NCBI GenBank assembly: GCA_028289815.1
Contig: JAPYNQ010000027.1
Coordinates: forward strand, 1 to 56,235
Source: Gammaproteobacteria bacterium
GTDB lineage: Bacteria; Pseudomonadota; Gammaproteobacteria; JAJDYQ01
Length of the DNA stretch: 56,235 bases
Direction of reading: 5' to 3'
This document shows, piece by piece, positions 27,522 to 36,917 of this stretch. The notes below the pieces were generated by a model that was given only the letters and a program-made list of their open reading frames with translations, had not been told where the DNA came from and made no database searches. How positions within the stretch are numbered: position 1 is the stretch's first letter; each line of letters begins with the position of its first letter. Position numbers and translations under genes: made by a program.

Positions 27522-29378
27522 CTATATTGGGAGCTTACTGAGTCTTCTGCCGCCATAGAGTATATTGACAACGGCTCGAGTACCCATAATAGCGGTAAAC
27601 ATAGAAGTCACAATACCGATAGACAGGGTGATAGCAAAGCCCTTGATCGGACCAGTACCAAAAATAAATAGCACCAGTGCTGCAATCAACGTCGTCACAT
27701 TGGCATCGGCAATGGTCACAAAGGCTTTCCCATAACCAGCCTGAATACTGGCCTGAGGAGTATTTCCTACGGATAGCTCCTCACGTATGCGCTGAAAGAT
27801 CAGTACATTGGCGTCAACAGCCATACCAACCGTTAGTACGATACCCGCAATACCCGGCAGGGTAAGTGTCGCCTGCAACGTGGATAGTACTGCCACAATG
27901 AGGACCAGATTAAGAAACAACGCCACGTTTGCAATTAAACCAAATATCCGGTAGTACACCATCATAAAGACCAGCACCAACACAAAACCCGCCACCACAG
28001 ATCGAAAGCCCTGATCAATATTATCCTGCCCCATGCTTGGACCAACGGTGCGCTCTTCAACAATCTCGATTGGTACCGCGAGTGCCCCGGCACGTAATAA
28101 CAAAGCTAGGTCACGGGCCTCACGCGGACTATCCAGTCCGGTAATCTGGAAGCGCTTGGAAAGCCGCTCCTGAATCGTAGCGGTATTAATGACCTCTTGG
28201 ACAACGGTGCGCTTCTTTATTTTTTCTCCATCCTGCTCAATGGTCTCCACCCGTTTCTCAATGAAGACCACGCCCATAACCTGACCAACCAGTTCTCTGG
28301 TCGCCTCACTCATACGCTTGGCACCCTTGGAATCAAGGGTAATGAACACAGCGGGACTCGCACTGACCTGATCAAAACCGGAGTTGGCATCAATAATATA
28401 TTCACCCGTTAAAATGACCCGACGCTTCATCAGAACAGGCTCACCGCTACGACGCTCAAAAAGCAGGTTGCCGACAGGAATACGGCCGGTTTGTTGTGCT
28501 TCTTGTGCCGCGATACCGGCATCCGTTACGACCCGAAACTCCAATGTAGCCGTTGCACTCAGAATTTCGCGCATACGTGCAGAATCCTGTACACCAGGTA
28601 GCTGCACCACAATACGGTCTTCGCCTTGACGCGAAATATTCGGTTCGGCAACCCCCAGCTCGTTCACCCGGTTGCGTAGTGTCGTCAGATTTTGCTCGAC
28701 GGCAAATGTCCTGACTTCACGTATCTCTTGGTCGGACAACATCCCGGTCAGAAACAGATTCCCATTCGCCTCTTTCTCTGCAAGGGTCAATGCTGGAAAT
28801 TCTTCGCTGATCAACCGATAAGCCTTATCAACTTCCTCACGACCCCGAAGACGGACCTCCACCCCACCCTCGTCACGACGCTTTACCGACAGGTACTTAA
28901 CTCGGTTACTACGCAGCTCCGAGCGCATATCTTCAACATAACGATCTTCAGCCTTGGTAACAGCGGCCTCCATGTCAACTTCAAGCAACAGGTGTACGCC
29001 ACCACGCAGATCCAGCCCCAGATACATCGGGTCAGTACCGCGTAACCATCCGGGAGTCGCAGCAACGATGTTCTGAGCTACGGAGTAACCACGACCAAGT
29101 GCTTGGCGAATATCGCCATTTGCCCGTAACTGGTCTTCCGTATTATGGAAACGCACAACTAGGCGCCCATCCTCAAACGTCAGTTCCTTATGGTCAATAC
29201 CGGACTCAAGCAGGACATTCCTGACTGATGTCTCGGTAGATAAATCAACGATACTTCCAGCACGTGCCGAAACCTGTACCGCAGGATCATTCCCGTAAAT
29301 ATTGGGTAACGCAAAAAACAGCCCGGCCATAACAACACCGGTAACGAGCAGGTATTTCCAGGCAGGATAATAGTTCAT
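27522..29378 (-). CDS. secD: Protein translocase subunit SecD
   Basis: 618 residues from the ATG at 29378; a TTG two codons upstream is the alternative. Seen are the N-terminal helix (YPAWKYLLVTGVVMAGLFFA), LGLDLRGGVHLLLEVD, the periplasmic P1 domain, then GIAGIVLTVGMAVDANVLIFQRIREE and the tail helices with IKGFAITLSIGIVTSMFTA. It is the large partner of SecF in preprotein export. It sits 14 bp after yajC and 14 bp before secF, the usual operon. Confidence 0.98.
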   Translation of the reverse strand: MNYYPAWKYLLVTGVVMAGLFFALPNIYGNDPAVQVSARAGSIVDLSTETSVRNVLLESGIDHKELTFEDGRLVVRFHNTEDQLRANGDIRQALGRGYSVAQNIVAATPGWLRGTDPMYLGLDLRGGVHLLLEVDMEAAVTKAEDRYVEDMRSELRSNRVKYLSVKRRDEGGVEVRLRGREEVDKAYRLISEEFPALTLAEKEANGNLFLTGMLSDQEIREVRTFAVEQNLTTLRNRVNELGVAEPNISRQGEDRIVVQLPGVQDSARMREILSATATLEFRVVTDAGIAAQEAQQTGRIPVGNLLFERRSGEPVLMKRRVILTGEYIIDANSGFDQVSASPAVFITLDSKGAKRMSEATRELVGQVMGVVFIEKRVETIEQDGEKIKKRTVVQEVINTATIQERLSKRFQITGLDSPREARDLALLLRAGALAVPIEIVEERTVGPSMGQDNIDQGFRSVVAGFVLVLVFMMVYYRIFGLIANVALFLNLVLIVAVLSTLQATLTLPGIAGIVLTVGMAVDANVLIFQRIREELSVGNTPQASIQAGYGKAFVTIADANVTTLIAALVLFIFGTGPIKGFAITLSIGIVTSMFTAIMGTRAVVNILYGGRRLSKLPI

Positions 29379-29392
29379 GGACAAGACAAACC

Positions 29393-29722
29393 TTAATCAG
29401 CGGATTTAAGAGTGCCTTTCGGCATAAGATTCGATACTGCATGCTTCTGCACGCGAACGACCGTACTCGCCGCCACTTCAATTTCAACAAAACTCTCGCC
29501 AATGCGCGTAACTTTACCCAGCAGGCCACCGCTGGTGGTCACCTCATCACCCTTTTTCAGCTCCGCAAGCATAGTCTTATGTTCCTTGGTGCGCTTGGAC
29601 TGAGGCCGAATAATCAGGAAATAAAACACCACCGCAAGAAATATCATGGGAAGCAAAAGACCGGTAAACATATCCGGCTGTTGCGATGCCTGAGCATAGG
29701 CATCAGGTATAAAAAAACTCAT
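29393..29722 (-). CDS. yajC: Sec translocase accessory protein YajC
   Basis: 109 residues from the ATG at 29722, chosen over a longer frame to 29788 because AAGGA lies upstream and the family begins there. One membrane helix (LLLPMIFLAVVFYFLIIRPQ) is followed by SKRTKEHKTMLAELKKGDEV and TSGGLLGKVTRIG, both family blocks. YajC forms a complex with SecD and SecF. It is 14 bp upstream of secD and downstream of tgt. Confidence 0.96.
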   Translation of the reverse strand: MSFFIPDAYAQASQQPDMFTGLLLPMIFLAVVFYFLIIRPQSKRTKEHKTMLAELKKGDEVTTSGGLLGKVTRIGESFVEIEVAASTVVRVQKHAVSNLMPKGTLKSAD

Positions 29723-29852
29723 GTCAGATCCTTGGCCAAGAGAGTAATGAACCAGCGGGGACGGGGGGGCTTCCGACCCGGTCGTCATTCAAAAACAGCG
29801 CACATTATGACATACCGATACCCAATTCGGAATATCAAAATTGATTAAACAA

Positions 29853-30977
<1,125 letters not shown>

Positions 30978-31162
30978 TTACATTTATAGCAAAGCTCTAA
31001 ACCCCACCCTAGTTCCGTCAGGGCACAAACAGGAAAATATGATTTTTGTTTTCCCTGCAAAGTCATAAACTTCATAACATAGAGTAAAAAATAGTTAATG
31101 TTCGCTAAATTTATTATTTTAGTGACTTCCAATATTAGAATTTGCCCTTATAATGTTTTTCG

Positions 31163-31187
31163 TGATCGCCACATTGCGATCATTTTT
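31163..31187 (+). other. Short hairpin followed by a T run in the queA-tgt gap
   Basis: The arms tgatcgc (31163-31169) and gcgatca (31176-31182) are perfect complements with a six-base loop, then five T. In the plus direction this looks like a small intrinsic terminator, yet no plus-strand gene ends here. In the minus (tgt) direction it lacks a T run. It may be a leader hairpin of tgt or a terminator of an unseen plus-strand RNA. Confidence 0.35.
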
Positions 31188-31230
31188 GTCCTCCTTTGCT
31201 TTGATTAAGCGCGGCAGCATGCCTCCATCT

Positions 31231-32283
31231 TTAGCCGCGCTTCTTTTTACTTTCTTTCGCCGGCGGTTCAAGCCACATCGCATCCCCATAGCTGAAAAAC
31301 CGATAGCGCTGCCGCACAGCATATCTATATGCGGCCATGACTCGTTCATACCCGCCAAATGCCGTAACCAACATCAACAGGGAAGATTCCGAAATATGAA
31401 AGTTGGTGAGCAATGCGTCAATAACCCTGAACTTATACCCAGGATAAATAAATATCCGGGTACCACCCGTCGTTTCCTGAATCTGACCGGTGCGGGCCGC
31501 TGATTCCAGTGCGCGCACCGAGGTTGTCCCTACCGCAGCCACCCTGCAACCATTGCCCTTGGCGGCATTAACGCTGTCAACCACCTGCTGGCTGACCGCC
31601 ATCCATTCTTCATGTAATTGATGGTCCCTAATATGATTCACTCTAACCGGTTCGAATGTCCCTGCACCCACATGGAGGGTTACGCTGACTATTTTCACAC
31701 CCTTTTTCCGTAAACGTTGGAGCATTGGCTCATCAAAATGCAATCCGGCCGTTGGCGCAGCAACAGCCCCGGGCCGATCCGCATAAACTGTCTGGTATCT
31801 CGACAGATCGACAGAGTTTTCCGGTCGCCTTATATATGGCGGCAACGGCACATGACCGATCAGGTTCAATACGGTCGACAATGTCTGACCGGTAGAAACT
31901 TCCAATTCGAAAAAATCATCATGACGAACCACAATTTCCACCTTAAACCCCTGACCAAGCTCAATTTGAGTTCCTAGCTTAGGTGGCTTGCTCGCGCGAA
32001 TCCGGGCCAAGCAGCGGCAACTATCCAGCAGACGTTCAATCAGAATTTCAACTTTGCCACCGGTTTCTTTGCGGCCCCAGAGACGCGCCGGAATAACCCG
32101 AGTATCATTCACTACCAACAAGTCACCCGGGTTCAACAGTTCATGAAACTGGCTAAACTGACAATCCCTCGGTTCAGCATCCGCTGCCCCCAGACACAAC
32201 AAACGGCTGGCGCTGCGCTTATCAAGCGGTGTCTGAGCAATCAGTTCTTCCGGTAAATCAAAGTAAAAGTCACTACGCAGCAT
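31231..32283 (-). CDS. queA: tRNA preQ1(34) S-adenosylmethionine ribosyltransferase-isomerase
   Basis: 350 residues. It adds the ribosyl part of SAM to preQ1 in tRNA, making epoxyqueuosine. Family blocks: FYFDLPEELIAQTP at the N-terminus, NDTRVIPARLWGRKETGG, AAPTAGLHFD, VTLHVGAGTFEPVRV, and RALESAAR, then TNFHISESSLLMLVTAF. The C-terminus ends PPAKESKKKRG. It is the first gene of the queA-tgt-yajC-secD-secF run. The stop codon lies in the loop of a 7-bp hairpin (31209-31240). Confidence 0.98.
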   Translation of the reverse strand: MLRSDFYFDLPEELIAQTPLDKRSASRLLCLGAADAEPRDCQFSQFHELLNPGDLLVVNDTRVIPARLWGRKETGGKVEILIERLLDSCRCLARIRASKPPKLGTQIELGQGFKVEIVVRHDDFFELEVSTGQTLSTVLNLIGHVPLPPYIRRPENSVDLSRYQTVYADRPGAVAAPTAGLHFDEPMLQRLRKKGVKIVSVTLHVGAGTFEPVRVNHIRDHQLHEEWMAVSQQVVDSVNAAKGNGCRVAAVGTTSVRALESAARTGQIQETTGGTRIFIYPGYKFRVIDALLTNFHISESSLLMLVTAFGGYERVMAAYRYAVRQRYRFFSYGDAMWLEPPAKESKKKRG

Positions 32284-32407
32284 GAGCGCGGATCATAGCA
32301 GATGACGGGATAGATAATGATGCCGTTATCACCCCGGTCACTTGTACTGACTGCGGCTTTCCACGATACTATGCAGTCTGCGAAGATAGCTTTCCTCAGC
32401 TTCCGAT

Positions 32408-32494
32408 GCCAGAGTGGTGAAATTGGTAGACACGACGGACTCAAAATCCGTTGCTAGCAATAGCGTGCCGGTTCGAGTCCGGCCTCTGGTACCA
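32408..32494 (+). tRNA. leuX: tRNA-Leu (anticodon CAA), CCA encoded
   Basis: The acceptor arms GCCAGAG and CTCTGGT pair (with one G-T wobble at the first position), followed by discriminator A and CCA at 32492-32494. The D region (GGTGAAATTGGTAGACAC), the anticodon arm ACGGACTCAAAATCCGT giving CAA, the long variable arm TTGCTAGCAATAGC and the T arm GCCGGTTCGAGTCCGGC match leucine tRNA. It reads UUG. It stands alone on the plus strand, between the starts of queA and the end of prpE. It is close to Escherichia leuX, a well-known integration site, but no integrase is present here. Confidence 0.96.
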
Positions 32495-32541
32495 TTACAG
32501 GTACCTTTCTTGGTTTCAACCCACAAAAAACGAGGCCACAT

Positions 32542-34431
32542 TCAGGATAAGATTCCGGCCTCTTTAAGCGTCTCCTCAATTTCATCAAGACTGGCGGGAT
32601 CGTCAATCGTTGAGGGTACGGTATATTCCTCGCCCGCTGCAATCTGACGCAATACACGGCGCAGGATTTTTCCGGAGCGTGTCTTTGGCAGACGCTTTAC
32701 GATCAGGGTACGGTCATAACAAGCAATAGGCCCGATTTCACTGCGTACCAGCTGCTTCAACTCTTCACCCAAAGCATCCGAGTCAATATCCACACCATCT
32801 TTCAATAAAGCAAGACCAAGAGGCACCTCGCCTTTCAGCTCATCAGGGACACCAAATACGGCACACTCTGCCACAGCTGAGTGCTTGCCTACGATCTCTT
32901 CCATCTCACCCGTGGACAATCGATGTCCGGCAACATTAATGACATCATCAATACGCCCCATGACAAAGACATAGCCATCATCATCCACATAGCCGCCATC
33001 ACCGGAAACATAATAGCCCGGAAAACGCCTGAGGTAACCTTCGATAAATCTCGGATGATCACCCCAGATGGTTGGCAGGCAACCCGGCGGCATGGGTAAT
33101 TTCAACGTGATATAACCATGCTCGTTCGCTGCGAGTACGCCCCCATCCTCACCCAGAATATGAATGTCAAAACCGGGCGTCGGCATGGTTGCCGAACCCG
33201 GCTTCATTGTCATCTTTTCGATACCCTGCAGATTTCCCGCAATCACCCAGCCGGTCTCTGTTTGCCACCAGTGATCGACAACCGGCTTGCCGATTTTTTC
33301 TGTTGCCCATTCATATGTAGGCGGATCAAGCCGTTCGCCGGCCATAAAGATCGTCCGGATACAACCGATATCATATTTGCTGACAAATCTGCCATCGGGG
33401 TCAACCTTCTTGATGGCCCGGAAAGCCGTCGGTGCGGCAAAGATAGCACGGGCCTCATACTCCGAGGCAACACGCCAGAAAGCACCGGCATCTGGTGTCA
33501 TAATGGGCTTACCCTCGTAAAGTATCGTTGTACAGCCATACAACAGCGGCGCATAGACGATATAAGAATGCCCTACAACCCAGCCAACATCCGAGGCAGC
33601 CCAGAATACTTCTCCAGGATGAATGCCGTACATGGCGTTCATACTGTAACTCATAACGACCGCGTGACCACCATTATCACGAACCACGCCTTTGGGCTTG
33701 CCTGTGGTTCCGGATGTATAGAGGATGTAAAGCGGATCGGCAGCATTAACAAGCACACAACCCGTCGGTTCTGCCTTAGCAAGGGTATCGTACCAATCTT
33801 TATCACGCCCTTCGATTATCGATGCCTCCGCCTGTGGACGCTGTAAAATAATACAGGTTTGAGGCTTAAATTCCGCTATCTCGACGGCTTCGTCGAGCAA
33901 AGGCTTATACGCAACAACCCTACCGATCTCAATACCGCACGAAGCACTCAGCACCAGCCTCGGCTCAGCATCGTCAATACGAACGGCAAGCTCATTCGCG
34001 GCAAAGCCTCCGAATACAACCGAGTGAATTGCCCCAATACGGGCACAAGCCAGCATTGCAATCACAGCTTCGGGAATCATCGGCATGTAGATAATGACAC
34101 GATCCCCTTTACTAACGCCCTGCGCACCGATCATGCCAGCCATCCTTGCAACCTGGTCACGCAGCTCCCGATATGTAAACCGCTTTTTCGTATCCGTAAC
34201 GGGAGAGTCGTATATCAATGCCAGCTGGTCGGCGCGCCCATTCTCAACATGATGATCAAGCGCCATATAAGCGGTATTCATTTCACCGTCGACAAACCAG
34301 CGATCAATACCATTACCGTCTTTGCCGAGAATAGTCTGAGGAAACTTATACCAGGGTAGTGCCCGCGCCTTATCGCGCCAGAACTCTTCGGGCTGATCTA
34401 TGGATTGTCGGTATATTTGCTGATAGCTCAT
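32542..34431 (-). CDS. prpE: Propionate--CoA ligase
   Basis: 629 residues of the acyl-CoA synthetase family. ATP-binding YTSGTTGKPKGVVRDNGGH, the acetyl/propionyl-CoA ligase blocks SYSMNAMYGIHPGEVFWAASD and HWWQTETGW, GDGGYVDDDGYVFVMGRIDD and the C-terminal lysine block KTRSGKILRR are seen. It activates propionate and possibly acrylate or 3-hydroxypropionate to the CoA ester. It is the last gene of the prp run and is separated by 169 bp from acuI. Acetyl-CoA synthetase is the main alternative, but SYSMNAMYG and context favour PrpE. Confidence 0.93.
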   Translation of the reverse strand: MSYQQIYRQSIDQPEEFWRDKARALPWYKFPQTILGKDGNGIDRWFVDGEMNTAYMALDHHVENGRADQLALIYDSPVTDTKKRFTYRELRDQVARMAGMIGAQGVSKGDRVIIYMPMIPEAVIAMLACARIGAIHSVVFGGFAANELAVRIDDAEPRLVLSASCGIEIGRVVAYKPLLDEAVEIAEFKPQTCIILQRPQAEASIIEGRDKDWYDTLAKAEPTGCVLVNAADPLYILYTSGTTGKPKGVVRDNGGHAVVMSYSMNAMYGIHPGEVFWAASDVGWVVGHSYIVYAPLLYGCTTILYEGKPIMTPDAGAFWRVASEYEARAIFAAPTAFRAIKKVDPDGRFVSKYDIGCIRTIFMAGERLDPPTYEWATEKIGKPVVDHWWQTETGWVIAGNLQGIEKMTMKPGSATMPTPGFDIHILGEDGGVLAANEHGYITLKLPMPPGCLPTIWGDHPRFIEGYLRRFPGYYVSGDGGYVDDDGYVFVMGRIDDVINVAGHRLSTGEMEEIVGKHSAVAECAVFGVPDELKGEVPLGLALLKDGVDIDSDALGEELKQLVRSEIGPIACYDRTLIVKRLPKTRSGKILRRVLRQIAAGEEYTVPSTIDDPASLDEIEETLKEAGILS

Positions 34432-34600
34432 TGTTTTCTCCTGTCTTGGCCATCATGGGTGTCCGAGATTATGTGCCCGAGGAAGTCCTGATTAACTCCT
34501 TCATGCCGAACGACGATACTCTATCATAAACTTCCGGGCAGAACGGTCGGGGCCGAGTTGATGCTATTTCCAGCACAGCAAAACCTCAACGCCTGCCAAA

Positions 34601-35599
34601 TCAGGACTTGCTCAAATTCACAATAATCCGCCCACGGATTCTTCCGGCAAGCAGAGACTCACAGGCCTCACTTACTTCATTCAGACCAATTTCACGGTCT
34701 GTCAGCAACCGATTGAATTCACCATCAACATGCTCCGAGAGTAGATTCCAGGCACGTTCACGCAGGTCTGCAGGCGCGGTTACCGAGTTGACCCCTCGCA
34801 ATGTCACGCCCCTGAGAATAAACGGGAAGACAGTTGAATTAAGATCAACACCGCCCGCATTTCCACAGGCAGCAACCATGCCTTCCGAACAGGTCTGTGC
34901 AATGGCTGTCGCCAGCACTTTGCCGCCCACCGTATCGACAACTCCGGCCCAGGTTTCTTTTTCCAAGGGCTTGGCATCTCTTGACAGCTCCTCTCTGGCA
35001 ATTAGATCCCGGGCACCGAGTTGCTGCAAATAATCCTCTAATTCAGGGCGACCGCTCAGGGCATGTACCTGATAACCCAACCTAGACAACAGGCGCACCG
35101 CGACGCCGCCAACACCGCCACCGGCACCCGTAACCAGAAGTGCACCAGCATCCGGCTGAACATCTCCATCCTGAAGCGCCAAAACACACAGGGCGGCGGT
35201 AAACCCGCCGGTACCCATAATCATAGCCGACCTTGCATCAAATCCCGCGGGCAACGACAAAAGCCAATCGGCATCCAAACGGGCATACTGGCTCAAACCA
35301 CCCCAGAAACGCTCCCCAACCCCCCAACCGGTAGATACCACCCTGTCACCTGGTCTGAACATATCACTGGCAGACTCAACCACCTCTCCGGCCAGATCAA
35401 TTCCCGGGATCATCGGGAAATCACGAATAATGCGGCCCTTGCCCGTAATCGCCAGAGCGTCCTTGTAATTCAGAGTTGAGTACTCAACCCGAACCATCAC
35501 ATCGCGTTCCGCGAGTTCTGAAACATGTATATCGGAAACTGTGGCCTGTAAGCTACCATTGTCCTGCGTCAGCAGCAAGGCTCTGAATCTGTCAATCAT
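34601..35599 (-). CDS. acuI: Acrylyl-CoA reductase (NADPH), AcuI/YhdH family
   Basis: 332 residues of the zinc-free medium-chain reductase family. The N-terminal YSTLNYKDALAITGKG, the IPGIDLAGEVV block and WGVGERFWGGLSQYA are typical of AcuI/YhdH. The NADPH fold shows VTGAGGGVGGVAVRLL. It reduces acrylyl-CoA to propionyl-CoA, a step in dimethylsulfoniopropionate and 3-hydroxypropionate degradation. It lies between prpF and prpE (gaps of 115 and 169 bp), so its product would feed the methylcitrate cycle encoded by its neighbours. No lyase or dehydratase for a complete acrylate route is seen. Confidence 0.9.
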   Translation of the reverse strand: MIDRFRALLLTQDNGSLQATVSDIHVSELAERDVMVRVEYSTLNYKDALAITGKGRIIRDFPMIPGIDLAGEVVESASDMFRPGDRVVSTGWGVGERFWGGLSQYARLDADWLLSLPAGFDARSAMIMGTGGFTAALCVLALQDGDVQPDAGALLVTGAGGGVGGVAVRLLSRLGYQVHALSGRPELEDYLQQLGARDLIAREELSRDAKPLEKETWAGVVDTVGGKVLATAIAQTCSEGMVAACGNAGGVDLNSTVFPFILRGVTLRGVNSVTAPADLRERAWNLLSEHVDGEFNRLLTDREIGLNEVSEACESLLAGRIRGRIIVNLSKS

Positions 35600-35714
35600 A
35601 TTTTACTCTTTAATCCTTAAGGGAAAGCCCTGAACAACTCCATCCTGAAACTGTCGGAGCGCAAAAAAATCTGACTTTTGTATTCCTTTCAAAATCAAAA
35701 TTACAAGCAGCCGA

Positions 35715-36908
35715 TCATTCATCATGCACATACAGCACATCACTCGGCACATGCACCCACCCCTCCATCAGCACACGCGCACTTCTGCTCATAGACACCT
35801 TATCAATTCTCCACTCGCCATCCCGCTCACTTACCGCCGCACCCACTTTCAATGTGCCGGACGGATGCCCGAATGTTACGGCGTCACATGATCCGCCACC
35901 CGCAACCAGATTAACCAAGCTCCCCGGTATGGCGGCGGCACTCGCTATGGCAACTGCGACCGTTCCCATCATGGCATGATGCAACTTACCCATCGACAAT
36001 GCACGCACATTCAGGTCAATTTCACAAGCCGACACTTTTCTACCGCCAGAGGCATCATAATCCCGTGGTTCCGCACAAAAAGCAATCTTTGGCGTATGCT
36101 GGAGGCTGGTCGCCTGCGAAATATCCTGAACAAGTCCCATACATACCGCAGCATGTGCCCGTATGGTTTCAAGCCGTTGCAGGGAGTCTTCATCGGCGTT
36201 AATCGCTTCCTGCAACTCGGTGCCGATATAACCGATATCAGCCGCATTCAGAAATACCGTGGGAATCCCGGCGTTAATCATGGTAACCCTAAACCTGCCA
36301 ACTCCGGGTACATGCAGATCATCCGTCACATTTCCGGTGGAAAAGACCGCCTCACCGACATTGATCGGACTGATAAATTCGACCGGTACTTCAGCAGCCG
36401 GGAAAGTAACGCCATCAAGCCGAAAGCCACCGGTTTCCTGCACCTCGCCGTTGCAGACCGGCACACGATTGATAATTGTCTTGCCGATATTGGCCTGCCA
36501 AATACGCACCTCACAAGTACCGTTATCGGGAATACGGTTCGCCTCAATCAGTCCATGCCTGATCGCAAAAGCTCCCACAGCGGAGCTCAAATTACCGCAG
36601 TTACCACTCCAATCAACAAATGGCCTGTCTACGGATACCTGGCCGAACAGATAATCCACATCATGACCCGGTTTCTCACTCACAGAAATAATGACAGACT
36701 TACTGGTACTGGACGTTGCCCCTCCCATTCCGTCAGTATGCTTGCTGTATGGATCAGGGCTGCCAATAACCCGCAGCAATAACCGATCACGAACCTTACC
36801 GGGAACCTGAGCGGGCTCAGGCAGATCGAACAGATTAAAAAATATACCCTTGCTTGTACCGCCACGCATATAGGTGGCAGGAATCCTGATTTGAGGCAAT
36901 AAAGACAC
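35715..36908 (-). CDS. prpF: 2-methylaconitate cis-trans isomerase PrpF
   Basis: 397 residues of the PrpF family. The N-terminal IPATYMRGGTSKGIFF, then GNCGNLSSAVGAFAI (catalytic-lysine neighbourhood), GIPTVFLNA and the C-terminal VNLVAGGGSCDAVTFGHPSGTL are family blocks. PrpF isomerises trans-2-methylaconitate, made by AcnD, to the cis form used for hydration. It is 9 bp downstream of acnD, as in Shewanella and Cupriavidus. Confidence 0.96.
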   Translation of the reverse strand: MSLLPQIRIPATYMRGGTSKGIFFNLFDLPEPAQVPGKVRDRLLLRVIGSPDPYSKHTDGMGGATSSTSKSVIISVSEKPGHDVDYLFGQVSVDRPFVDWSGNCGNLSSAVGAFAIRHGLIEANRIPDNGTCEVRIWQANIGKTIINRVPVCNGEVQETGGFRLDGVTFPAAEVPVEFISPINVGEAVFSTGNVTDDLHVPGVGRFRVTMINAGIPTVFLNAADIGYIGTELQEAINADEDSLQRLETIRAHAAVCMGLVQDISQATSLQHTPKIAFCAEPRDYDASGGRKVSACEIDLNVRALSMGKLHHAMMGTVAVAIASAAAIPGSLVNLVAGGGSCDAVTFGHPSGTLKVGAAVSERDGEWRIDKVSMSRSARVLMEGWVHVPSDVLYVHDE

Positions 36909-36917
36909 TGTAATCAG

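Noticed and set aside
32408-34431. Integrated element at the tRNA-Leu gene
   Set aside because: No integrase, no attachment repeat, and the neighbours are core genes.
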